Positions 8,241-15,898 of a stretch of 58,352 nucleotides of DNA are shown here, one piece after another. The position numbers and the translations under genes were made by a program. A model generated the notes under the pieces. That model had not been told where the DNA came from, did not search any database, and saw only the letters and a program-made list of their open reading frames with translations. This DNA is from JAEUMW01 sp039807745 (GTDB taxonomy: Bacteria; Pseudomonadota; Gammaproteobacteria; Burkholderiales; JAEUMW01). Numbering within the stretch: position 1 is the first letter of the stretch; every line of letters begins with the position of its first letter. The stretch covers positions 1-58,352 of the forward strand of contig JBDHRV010000005.1 in the NCBI GenBank assembly GCA_039807745.1. Direction: 5' to 3'.

Positions 8241-10442
8241 TTACGTCTCACCGCGCTTCGCTTTGAGCTCGTCCGGATCGATCGGCAGCCGGCGGATCCG
8301 CTTGCCGGTCGCCGCGAAGATCGCGTTGGCGACGGCGGGTGCGATGGGCGGGGTGCCCGGTTCGCCGACGCCCCCCATGGGTGCCATGCTGTCGACGAGG
8401 AACACCTCGATACTCGGCATGGCGTTCATGCGCAGAATCGGGTAGTCGTGGAAGTTGCTCTGCTCCACCCGTCCGTCCTTGAACGTGATGCGCCCGTACA
8501 GCGCCGCCGAGAGGCCGAAGACGATGCCGGATTCCATCTGCGCGCGCACGGTGTCCGGGTTGACGATCGGCCCGCAGTCCACCGCGCATACGACACGGTG
8601 GACGGTGACCTCCCCCGCCGGCGACACGGACACTTCCGCGACCTGCGCGACGAGGCTGCCGAACGATTCGTGCACGGCGATACCCATGGTGCGGCCCTGC
8701 GGCAGCTGCCGACCCCAGCCCGCCTTCTCCGCCGCGAGGTCCATCACCCCGCGCACGCGCGGATGGTCGACCAGTAGCAGCCGGCGATAGGCGACCGGGT
8801 CCTGCTTCGCCGCGACCGCGCACTCGTCGATGAAGCACTCTTTCACGAAGGCAGTGAAACTGTGGCCGACCGAGCGCCACCACAGCACCGGCACGCCGCG
8901 CGGCGCGATCTTGTATTCGACGAGAAAGTTCGGGATCTGGTATTCCATCTCGGCGGAGCCCTCGACCTGGGTCATGTCGAGCTCCGCCTTGAGCAGCATC
9001 GGCTCGAATGGCGTGCCCAGGATGATGGACTGGCCGACGATGCGGTGCTGCCACGCAATCGGGAGGCCGTTCACGTCGAGTCCGGCGCGGACCACGTTGT
9101 AGGTGCGCGGCCGATAGTAGCCGCCGCGCATGTCATCCTCGCGCGTCCACACGACCTTCACCGGAACGCCCGCCGCCTTGGAAACCTTCACCGCCTCCTT
9201 CACGAAATCGGCGGCGGGATTGGCGCGGCGCCCGAAGCCACCGCCCAGGAACATGGTGTGGATGACGACGCGCTCCGGCCTGACGCCGGCAATCTGCGCC
9301 GCCGCTGCCTGATCAGTGGTCTGCATCTGCGTACCGACCCAGATCTCGACCCCGTCGGCCCGCACGTGCGCGACGCAGTTGAGCGGCTCCATGGTCGCGT
9401 GCGCGAGGTAGGGCACCTCGTACACCGCCTCGAGCTTCTTCTCGGCGCGGGCGAGCGCAGCATGCACATCGCCGCGCGTGGCCGCCACTGCCGCCGCCGA
9501 CCCGTCGAGGCGCGCCAGCTCTTCGTATTGCTTGCGCTGCGTCGTGCTGTCGAGCGTGGCGAGCGGTCCATCGTTCCACGTGATCTCGAGCGCATCGCGC
9601 CCCAGCTTGGCGGGCCAGAACCCGTCGGCGAGCACGGCGATGCCGGTATCGATCTGCACGATGCGCTTTACGCCCGGAACCGCCTTGGCCTTGTCGGCGT
9701 TGAAGCTCTTGACGGTGCCGCCGAACACGGGCGGGCGCGCGATGACGGCGGTGAGCATCCCGGGCACCTTCACATCGATGCCGAACTTCGCCTGCCCAGT
9801 CACCTTGGCGCGACCGTCGATACGACGCACCGGACGCCCGATCAGCTTGAAGTCGGTCGGACTCTTGAGCTTCGGGTCGGTCGGCGGGGTGAGGGTCGCC
9901 GCCTTCGCCGCGAGTTGCCCGAACGAGAGACGTCTGCCGGTCGCTTCGTGGAGCACGTATCCGTTCTCGGCGCGGCAGGTCGCGGGTTCCACTTTCCAGC
10001 TTTCGGCCGCCGCGGCGACGAGCATGATGCGCGCGATCGCGCCCGCCTTGCGCAGCTGGTCGAACGAGGAGTTGACGCTGGTGCTGCCGCCGGTGACCTG
10101 GATGCCGAATGTCGTATGGAAGTACGGCGGGGCGGCCGGCGCGGCTTCCACGCGCACCCGGCTCCAGTCCGCGTCCATCTCATCCGCGGCGATCATCGGC
10201 AGCGCCGTGTAGACACCCTGGCCCATCTCGGACTTGTTGCAGAGGATGGTCACGGACTCGTCGGGGGCGATCCGGATGAAGGCGTTGGGTGCGAACGGCG
10301 CGGGGGAGGCGCCCGGTCGCGGCGCTGCCAGTACCTTCGGCATCCCGCCGCCCGGCAGGTAGAAGCCGATGACGAGCGCGCCACCGGCGGCTGCCGTCGC
10401 CTTGAGAAACGCGCGGCGATCCGAATCCGGGTCCTGGCCCAT
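8241..10442 (-). CDS. Molybdenum hydroxylase large subunit (isoquinoline 1-oxidoreductase beta / aldehyde dehydrogenase type), Tat signal
   Basis: A 733-residue molybdopterin-binding subunit of the xanthine dehydrogenase family. The ATG at 10442 overlaps the stop of the upstream small subunit (TAATG). Residues about 8-30 form a twin-arginine-like signal (DRRAFLKATAAAGG), as is typical of IorB-type periplasmic enzymes. Further motifs are NKSEMGQGVYTALPMI, VTGQAKFGIDV, FLGGGFGRRANPAADF and, near the end, GGVGEPGTPPIAPAVANAIFAATGKRIRRLP. The C-terminal segment contains the glutamate region that acts as catalytic base in this family. It pairs with the 2Fe-2S subunit encoded just before it. The substrate, an aldehyde or N-heterocycle, cannot be read from sequence. 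No FAD subunit is present, again like IorAB. Confidence 0.9.
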   Translation of the reverse strand: MGQDPDSDRRAFLKATAAAGGALVIGFYLPGGGMPKVLAAPRPGASPAPFAPNAFIRIAPDESVTILCNKSEMGQGVYTALPMIAADEMDADWSRVRVEAAPAAPPYFHTTFGIQVTGGSTSVNSSFDQLRKAGAIARIMLVAAAAESWKVEPATCRAENGYVLHEATGRRLSFGQLAAKAATLTPPTDPKLKSPTDFKLIGRPVRRIDGRAKVTGQAKFGIDVKVPGMLTAVIARPPVFGGTVKSFNADKAKAVPGVKRIVQIDTGIAVLADGFWPAKLGRDALEITWNDGPLATLDSTTQRKQYEELARLDGSAAAVAATRGDVHAALARAEKKLEAVYEVPYLAHATMEPLNCVAHVRADGVEIWVGTQMQTTDQAAAAQIAGVRPERVVIHTMFLGGGFGRRANPAADFVKEAVKVSKAAGVPVKVVWTREDDMRGGYYRPRTYNVVRAGLDVNGLPIAWQHRIVGQSIILGTPFEPMLLKAELDMTQVEGSAEMEYQIPNFLVEYKIAPRGVPVLWWRSVGHSFTAFVKECFIDECAVAAKQDPVAYRRLLLVDHPRVRGVMDLAAEKAGWGRQLPQGRTMGIAVHESFGSLVAQVAEVSVSPAGEVTVHRVVCAVDCGPIVNPDTVRAQMESGIVFGLSAALYGRITFKDGRVEQSNFHDYPILRMNAMPSIEVFLVDSMAPMGGVGEPGTPPIAPAVANAIFAATGKRIRRLPIDPDELKAKRGET

Positions 10443-10900
10443 TACGGCTCCTGGAAGCCGCCGACGCGCTTGATCGCGGCGCGGATGCGCTGATAGGTTC
10501 CGCAGCGACAGAGCACGCCGCTCATGGCCTCGTTGATCTGGGCGTCGGAGGGTTTCGGCGTCTTTGCGAGCAGTGCCGCCGCAGTCATGATCTGCCCCGA
10601 CTGGCAATAGCCGCACTGCACGACATCCAGCTCCAGCCACGCCTGCTGGACAGGATGTTCACCCGACTTCGAGAGGCCCTCGATGGTGAGGACGATCTTC
10701 CCGGCGACCGACGAAACCGGCGTCACGCAGGCACGTGTCGGCTCGCCATCGACGTGCACCGTGCACGCACCGCACTGTGCGATGCCGCAGCCGTACTTGG
10801 TGCCGGTGAGGCCGAGCGTGTCGCGCAGCACCCACAAGAGGGGTGTGTCTGGATCAGCGTCCAGGCGGTGGGCGACGCCGTTGATCGTGACCGAGATCAT
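10442..10900 (-). CDS. Molybdenum hydroxylase small subunit, two [2Fe-2S] clusters (IorA-like)
   Basis: A 152-residue electron-transfer subunit. The N-terminal plant-type [2Fe-2S] site is formed by C38, C43, C46 and C58. The C-terminal helical [2Fe-2S]-binding domain shows CGYCQSGQIM and CRCGTYQRI. The size and order match the small subunit of isoquinoline 1-oxidoreductase and related aldehyde dehydrogenases. It passes electrons from the molybdenum centre of the overlapping large subunit to an external acceptor. The ATG at 10900 is preceded by GAGGAG. It lacks its own export signal, so it probably leaves the cell bound to the Tat-signal-bearing partner. Confidence 0.92.
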   Translation of the reverse strand: MISVTINGVAHRLDADPDTPLLWVLRDTLGLTGTKYGCGIAQCGACTVHVDGEPTRACVTPVSSVAGKIVLTIEGLSKSGEHPVQQAWLELDVVQCGYCQSGQIMTAAALLAKTPKPSDAQINEAMSGVLCRCGTYQRIRAAIKRVGGFQEP

Positions 10901-10937
10901 CTACTCCTCGCATTGATGCTAGTTATTGGTACGACAG

Positions 10938-10967
10938 AGCATCGACATGTTACGCGAAAGTTGTCAA
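10938..10967 (-). promoter_or_regulatory. Candidate promoter of the molybdenum hydroxylase operon
   Basis: On the minus strand a perfect -35 TTGACA (10967-10962) is followed after 18 bases by GATGCT (10943-10938), a poor but possible -10. The -35 box contains the stop codon of the upstream amiC gene. It lies about 40 bases ahead of the small-subunit start. Confidence 0.3.
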
Positions 10968-12421
10968 TCCCTGTGCGAATCTCCGAAGCGCGCGGCGGCT
11001 ACGCGCGGCGGACGTGTGACCGGAGGATTGCGCGCGAAGTAGCGCTTGATGCCGGCGACCACGGCGTCGGCCATCTTCTCCTGGTAGGCGGGCGACCTGA
11101 GCCGCGCTTCCTCTTCCGGATTGGTGATGAACGCGGTCTCCACCAGGATCGAGGGTATGTCGGGCGCTTTCAGCACCGCGAAGCCGGCCTGCTCCACTTC
11201 CGCCTTGTGCAGCGTATTGATCTCGCCCAACTCCGAGAGCACCGACCGGCCCAGGCGGAGGCTGTCGTTGATGGTGGCGGTCTGCTGCAGATCGAGCAGG
11301 GTTTTCTTGAGATAGTAGTCGGCCACGTCGATATTGACGCCGCCGATCAGGTCCGCGTCGTTCTCGCGTTTCGCGAGCCAGCGGGCGGCGACCGACGTGG
11401 CGCCGCGGTCCGACAGGGCGAACACCGACGAGCCGCGTGCCCGCGGTTCGATGAAGGCGTCGGCGTGGATCGATACGAAAAGATCGGCCTGCACCCTGCG
11501 TGCTTTCTCGACCCGGCTCTGCAGCGGGATGAAATAGTCGCCGTCGCGGATCAGCATGCCGCGCAGTCCCGGCTCCCGGTCGAGCTTGGCCTTGAGGCGG
11601 CGCGCGATGGCGAGCGTCACGTTCTTTTCGACCGTGCCGCTGCGACCTTTGGCGCCGGGGTCCTCGCCGCCGTGGCCGGCGTCGATGGCGACGGTGAGCG
11701 TGCGGCCCGGGGCGGCACGGGCTCTTTTCGGCGCCGGGCCCGGCTTGTCTCGTTGTGCGAGCGCTTCGCGGACCGCCTCGTCGTGCGGCTTCAGGACCAG
11801 ATTCGGCACCGTCGCGACCGGCGCAGGTGCGGGCTCTGGTTCGGGCGTTGCGGATTTGAGTGCGGCTTCCTGTTCACGCTCGCTCTTCGCGACGAGCGCC
11901 ATCAGCGGGTCGGGCGGCGTGAGCGGATAGACGTCCACCACCAGGCGGTAGCCGTAGTCGCCGACCGGGGGGAGGCTGAAGACCTGAGGTTGTGCTTCGC
12001 CCTTCAAGTCGAGCACGACGCGCAGCACGCCTGGCTTGAAACGCCCCACGCGCAACGACTGGATGTTGGGATCGTCGCGCATGATCTTCGTCGCCAGACC
12101 TTCCACCTCTGGGCTTCCCGTCACCCCTTCGAGGTCGAGCACGAGCCGTTCGGGGTTCTTTACCGTCATCAGGGTGTACTTGATCGGCGTCGCCGATTCG
12201 AGGGTGATGCGCGTGTACTCGGCCGCTGGCCACACGCGCGCCGCAATCAGCCGCGTCTCCTGGGCCAGGGCGGAGAGGCTGGGAATGAGGCAGGCGGCGA
12301 GCAGCGCCGCAAGCAGCCCGAAACGGGCGCATGCGCCCCAGAGCGGCGATGCGAAAAGCGCGTTCAGCGGGCGGGGCGCGGCCGAGGCTGCGCGATGGCC
12401 GTGCGCAGTCTGCTCAGGCAA
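10964..12421 (-). CDS. amiC: N-acetylmuramoyl-L-alanine amidase with AMIN domain
   Basis: An exported cell-wall amidase of about 485 residues. After a hydrophobic signal (LLAALLAACLIPSLSALA), residues about 60-170 form the AMIN domain that targets the enzyme to peptidoglycan or the division site. The Amidase_3 domain fills the C-terminal half with zinc ligands in AIDAGHGGEDPG, the Glu in VEKN, SIHADAF and the catalytic Glu in LVETAFITN. It cleaves the bond between muramic acid and the stem peptide during daughter-cell separation. The start is uncertain: a TTG at 12421 after a GGGGGG stretch gives a normal-length N-terminus and overlaps tsaE by 58 bases, while the ATG at 12535 would overlap by 172. 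The tsaE-amiC order is common in proteobacteria. Confidence 0.9.
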   Translation of the reverse strand: MPEQTAHGHRAASAAPRPLNALFASPLWGACARFGLLAALLAACLIPSLSALAQETRLIAARVWPAAEYTRITLESATPIKYTLMTVKNPERLVLDLEGVTGSPEVEGLATKIMRDDPNIQSLRVGRFKPGVLRVVLDLKGEAQPQVFSLPPVGDYGYRLVVDVYPLTPPDPLMALVAKSEREQEAALKSATPEPEPAPAPVATVPNLVLKPHDEAVREALAQRDKPGPAPKRARAAPGRTLTVAIDAGHGGEDPGAKGRSGTVEKNVTLAIARRLKAKLDREPGLRGMLIRDGDYFIPLQSRVEKARRVQADLFVSIHADAFIEPRARGSSVFALSDRGATSVAARWLAKRENDADLIGGVNIDVADYYLKKTLLDLQQTATINDSLRLGRSVLSELGEINTLHKAEVEQAGFAVLKAPDIPSILVETAFITNPEEEARLRSPAYQEKMADAVVAGIKRYFARNPPVTRPPRVAAARFGDSHRD

Positions 12422-12885
12422 CGCGCCCCCCGCTCGGTGTGTGCTGCGATCTCGAAAGTGCGGCCGTTGGCGGCATACGCCAGGCAGATCCGCAGGTCTG
12501 GTCCGGGGAGCCGGGGGCCGGCTTTTTCGGGCCATTCCACCGCGCAGACCGCGGTTTGGTCGAAGTATTCCTCAAAGCCTGTGGCATCCCACTCACTGGG
12601 CGATTTGATTCTATAAAAATCAAAATGATAAAAGTTTAAGTTAGAAAGTGAGTAAAGTTCAACCAGAGTATAGCTCGGACTTTTGACTTTTTCGCGGCAA
12701 CCGAGGCTCAGCAGACAGCCGCGCACCAGCGCGGTCTTGCCGGCGCCCAGATCGCCGTGGAGGTGGAGTACGAGTCCCGGTTCGAGCGCGGCGGCGAGTG
12801 CGGCACCCAGGGCAAGTGTGGCGGCCTCGTCCCCGAGGTGCCCTGTCAGCACCCCGGCGGAACGGTTACCATCGGTGCTATGCAT
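12364..12885 (-). CDS. tsaE: tRNA threonylcarbamoyladenosine biosynthesis ATPase TsaE
   Basis: A 173-residue P-loop ATPase needed with TsaB and TsaD to make t6A at position 37 of ANN-decoding tRNAs. Walker A is GDLGAGKTALV. The family motifs KSPSYTLVELY, YHFDFYR and CAVEWPEKAG are all present. The ATG at 12885 reads MHSTDG; a GTG eleven codons later would also give an acceptable N-terminus. The ATG lies in the palindrome ATGCAT that also provides the queG start on the other strand. The codons for SLSNLNFYHFDFYRIK are strikingly AT-rich compared with the rest of the gene. Confidence 0.93.
   Translation of the reverse strand: MHSTDGNRSAGVLTGHLGDEAATLALGAALAAALEPGLVLHLHGDLGAGKTALVRGCLLSLGCREKVKSPSYTLVELYSLSNLNFYHFDFYRIKSPSEWDATGFEEYFDQTAVCAVEWPEKAGPRLPGPDLRICLAYAANGRTFEIAAHTERGARCLSRLRTAIAQPRPRPAR
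12601..12660. other. AT-rich island with inverted repeat inside tsaE
   Basis: Only 14 of these 60 bases are G or C (23%), against about two-thirds in the surroundings. It contains a perfect 7-base inverted repeat, TTTGATT at 12604-12610 and AATCAAA at 12618-12624, with a 7-base spacer. On the minus strand TTAAAC and TATAGA lie 18 bases apart, a possible promoter for amiC. The stretch codes for the conserved YHFDFYR segment of TsaE. Confidence 0.6.
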
Positions 12886-14013
12886 GCGCACTCTGCTCTC
12901 GAACGTTCGGATTCGCGGCTGCTCGCACGGCGGATCAAGGCGTGGGGCCGCGCGCTCGGGTTCCAGCGGGTCGGCATATCCGGCACCGATCTCGGCGACG
13001 CGGAAGCGCGCCTGATCGCCTGGCTCGACCGCGGCTGGCACGGCGCGATGGATTATATGGCACGCCACGGCACCCGCCGCGCGCGTCCGCACGAACTGGT
13101 GCCCGGCACCGTGCGCGTGATCTCGGTGCGCATGGATTACCTGCCGACGGCGGCGAACGAGAGCTGGTCGGTGATCGGCGATCACAGCCGCGCGTTCGTC
13201 TCCCGCTATGCGCTCGGCCGCGACTACCACAAGGTCATGCGGCGGCGCCTGCAAAGGCTCGCCGATCGGATCGCGGCCGAGGTGGGGGACTTCGGCTATC
13301 GAGTCTTCACCGACAGCGGTCCGGTGCTGGAAGTCGAGATCGCAGCGCGCGCCGGACTCGGGTGGCGCGGCAAGCATACCTTGCTGCTCTCGCGCGAGGC
13401 CGGCTCCTGGTTCTTCCTGGGCGAGCTCCTCACCGATCTGCCGCTGCCCGTCGATGCGCCGGCGGACGAGCACTGCGGCACCTGCACGCGCTGCCTCGAC
13501 ATCTGTCCGACGGGGGCGATCGTGGCCCCCTACCAGCTCGATGCGCGCCGCTGCATCTCGTATCTCACCATCGAGCATCCGGGCAGCATTCCCGAAGCGC
13601 TGCGCCCCCTGATCGGCAACCGCGTCTACGGCTGCGACGACTGCCAGCTCGCGTGCCCGTGGAACCGCTTCGCGGTGCCCACGGCCGAGCCCGATTTCAC
13701 AGTGCGCAACGGTCTCGACGATGCAACGCTCCTGGATCTTTTCGCATGGACCGAAAACGATTTCGAGACGCGGCTCGAAGGCAGCCCGATCCGGCGCATC
13801 GGCTACGAGCGGTGGTTGCGCAACCTCGCGGTCGGTCTCGGGAACGCGGACGCTTCGCCGCGCATCGTCGCGGCGCTGCGCGCGCGCGCGGCGCATCCGT
13901 CGGCGCTGGTGCGCGAGCATGTCGCGTGGGCGCTGACGCGGCATGTCCGGATCATGGCGCGGACGGCCGATCAGGGGCAGAATCAGCAGGCGGGTACGGG
14001 CCATGTGATCTGA
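12880..14013 (+). CDS. queG: Epoxyqueuosine reductase
   Basis: A 377-residue cobalamin- and Fe-S-dependent enzyme that reduces epoxyqueuosine to queuosine in tRNA, the last step of Q synthesis. N-terminal motifs (GAMDYMARHG, RARPHELVPGTVRVISVRMDYLP, SRYALGRDYHK) closely follow E. coli QueG. The probable catalytic Asp is in VFTDSGPVLE. Two [4Fe-4S] clusters are carried by CGTCTRCLDICPTGAI and CDDCQLACPWN, and a HEAT-like C-terminus follows. The ATG at 12880 gives MHAHSALER, aligning with the usual N-terminus. It shares six bases with the opposite-strand tsaE start, so its promoter must lie inside tsaE. Confidence 0.95.
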   Translation: MHAHSALERSDSRLLARRIKAWGRALGFQRVGISGTDLGDAEARLIAWLDRGWHGAMDYMARHGTRRARPHELVPGTVRVISVRMDYLPTAANESWSVIGDHSRAFVSRYALGRDYHKVMRRRLQRLADRIAAEVGDFGYRVFTDSGPVLEVEIAARAGLGWRGKHTLLLSREAGSWFFLGELLTDLPLPVDAPADEHCGTCTRCLDICPTGAIVAPYQLDARRCISYLTIEHPGSIPEALRPLIGNRVYGCDDCQLACPWNRFAVPTAEPDFTVRNGLDDATLLDLFAWTENDFETRLEGSPIRRIGYERWLRNLAVGLGNADASPRIVAALRARAAHPSALVREHVAWALTRHVRIMARTADQGQNQQAGTGHVI

Positions 14014-14076
14014 CGCTGGCGTGGGCGCGGGCGTCACGCGGGACGGGCAGGTGGTGGGATTCTGAAAGGACGGTCG

Positions 14077-15063
14077 ATGGGGAATCGGGACGGCATGGGG
14101 ATGGTCGTGAACTGCGTCGCATATCGCGACGGCAGGAGGATTCGCGACATCACCGTCGAGGAGATCAGCGACTTCGTGGCACAGGCGGGTACCTTCGTCT
14201 GGCTCGGTCTGTACGAACCCGACGAGCCGCTCATGCGCGAAGTCCAGGAGGAGTTCTGCCTGCACGATCTCGCGGTGGAGGATGCCTGGCGTGCCCATCA
14301 GCGACCGAAGCTCGAGGCGTACGGCGAGACGCTCTTCGTCGTCCTGCGCACCGCACGCATGGACAACGGTGACCTGCTCTTCGGCGAGACTCACATCTTC
14401 GTCGGCCCGCGCTACGTGGTCACGGTGCGGCACGGCGCGTCGTCGGCCTACACCGATGTGCGCAGCCGTTGCGAGTATGCGCCGGAGCTGCTCGGCAAGG
14501 GCCCGGGTTTCATACTCTATGCCGTGCTCGACTTCGTGATGGACCAGTATTTTCCGATCGTGGGCGATCTGGAAGACGAGCTCGAAGCGATCGAGGAGGG
14601 CGTTTTCCGATCGCGCACGGATCGCGACGCGGTCGAGAACGCCTACGTGCTCAAGTCGAAAATGATGGCGGTGCGGCGCGCCGTGCTGCCCGTGGTGCAG
14701 ATCTGCAATGATCTTCCGCTGCATCGATCCCTGATCGCGGAGGAGATCCGACCGTATTTCCGGGATGTTTCGGACCACGCGCACAGCATTCTCGAAGTGG
14801 TGGAGTCGGGACGGGAGATGGTGAACACCGCGCTCACCGTCAATCTCACGCTGCTCTCCCTGAAACACAACGAGGTGATGAAGCGTCTTGCCGGCTGGGG
14901 CGCGATTCTCGCCATCCCCACCATGATCGGTGGCATCTACGGCATGAATTTTGAGAAAATGCCGGAGCTCGGATGGAGCTTCGGCTACCCCTTGGTACTG
15001 GGGGTGATGCTCACGATTTGCGTGCTGGTGTATCGGCGGTTGAAGCGGGCAGGCTGGCTGTGA
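14077..15063 (+). CDS. corA: CorA-family magnesium/cobalt transporter
   Basis: A 328-residue inner-membrane channel for Mg2+ (and Co2+ or Ni2+). The long N-terminal cytoplasmic alpha/beta and stalk-helix region is followed by two C-terminal membrane segments (residues about 265-287 and 297-318). The selectivity motif YGMNFEKMPEL follows the first one, as in CorA pentamers. The protein ends in a short basic tail (RRLKRAGWL), the usual intracellular lysine/arginine ring. It lies 63 bases after queG on the same strand; no Mg2+-sensing leader is recognisable in that short gap. Confidence 0.93.
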   Translation: MGNRDGMGMVVNCVAYRDGRRIRDITVEEISDFVAQAGTFVWLGLYEPDEPLMREVQEEFCLHDLAVEDAWRAHQRPKLEAYGETLFVVLRTARMDNGDLLFGETHIFVGPRYVVTVRHGASSAYTDVRSRCEYAPELLGKGPGFILYAVLDFVMDQYFPIVGDLEDELEAIEEGVFRSRTDRDAVENAYVLKSKMMAVRRAVLPVVQICNDLPLHRSLIAEEIRPYFRDVSDHAHSILEVVESGREMVNTALTVNLTLLSLKHNEVMKRLAGWGAILAIPTMIGGIYGMNFEKMPELGWSFGYPLVLGVMLTICVLVYRRLKRAGWL

Positions 15064-15136
15064 CGCGGCCCGGCACGCTCTGCCCCGGAGCGGTTGACGG
15101 GCGGTTGCAGTGGGGTGCGCGGGCGCGAGGCGGGTG

Positions 15137-15274
15137 TCAGAGGAAGTAGATGGCCGGGAAGGTCGCCGCGGCGAGCACCAAAACGATCCACTCCAGACTG
15201 TTCTTCGCGAGCCAGCCGGTGAAGTGCAGGATCAGGATGATGATCGCAACCACGTAAAAGGCGATGAGCGCCAT
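15137..15274 (-). CDS. Small two-segment membrane protein, 45 residues
   Basis: A short gene with strong translation signals: ATG at 15274 preceded by GGAGGT eight bases upstream. The product has two hydrophobic segments, residues about 5-18 (AFYVVAIIILILHF) and 29-45 (WIVLVLAAATFPAIYFL), joined by a polar turn TGWLAKNSLE. It ends at TGA 15137, with no charged tail. It resembles the many tiny inner-membrane proteins of unknown role in proteobacteria. It points away from the PEBP-family gene and toward corA. I do not recognise a named family. The ribosome binding site and composition make a real gene more likely than not. Confidence 0.6.
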   Translation of the reverse strand: MALIAFYVVAIIILILHFTGWLAKNSLEWIVLVLAAATFPAIYFL

Positions 15275-15379
15275 GCTCCGAGACCTCCGCTGCCTGTAAA
15301 CTGCCACCCAAATAAGCTAGTTTCGTGCCTCGGTCTCGCGCCGGCCGGGGCAGACCGTCTTCTGGAGGAGGTCTGGACT

Positions 15380-15856
15380 ATGGCCCTTTCCCTTTCCTCG
15401 GCGGCCTTCGCGGCGGGGAGCCCCATTCCTGCCCGCTACACCTGCGAAGGTGAAGATGTGTCCCCGCCGCTTGCCTGGACGGGCGCACCGGCCGGGATCC
15501 GCAGCTTCGCTCTCATCGTCGACGATCCCGACGCGCCGGACCCGCGGGCGCCGCGTACGACCTGGGTCCACTGGGTGCTCTACAACCTGCCGGCGGATTG
15601 CGCCGGCCTCCCCGAAGGCGTAAGCGTGGCCGATCTGCCGGCCGGCACGCGACTGGGGCGCAACGACTGGCGCCGCGTGGGCTACGGGGGGCCGTGCCCG
15701 CCGATCGGCGTGCATCGGTACTTCCACAAGCTCTATGCCCTGGATGCGCTGCTGCCCGACTTGCGCGAACCGGACAAGGCCGCCCTCGAGCGGGCCATGC
15801 GCGGCCACGTCGTCGCCGAGGCAGCGCTGATCGGCACTTACCAGCGCGGGGCCTAG
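15380..15856 (+). CDS. YbhB/YbcL family (PEBP, Raf kinase inhibitor-like) protein
   Basis: A 158-residue cytoplasmic protein of the phosphatidylethanolamine-binding-protein fold. The ligand-pocket motifs are DDPDAPDPRAPRTTWVHWVLYNLP and GPCPPIGVHRYFHKLYALD, both diagnostic of bacterial YbhB/YbcL. ATG 15380 is preceded by GGAGGAGG eight bases upstream. The bacterial role is poorly known; the human relatives inhibit kinases, which should not be assumed here. The gene precedes the FAD oxidoreductase by 42 bases and may be co-transcribed with it. Confidence 0.9.
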   Translation: MALSLSSAAFAAGSPIPARYTCEGEDVSPPLAWTGAPAGIRSFALIVDDPDAPDPRAPRTTWVHWVLYNLPADCAGLPEGVSVADLPAGTRLGRNDWRRVGYGGPCPPIGVHRYFHKLYALDALLPDLREPDKAALERAMRGHVVAEAALIGTYQRGA

Positions 15857-15898
15857 CATGGACTCGCGAGGCGTCGCCGAGCGCTCGGGCGTGCCGCA

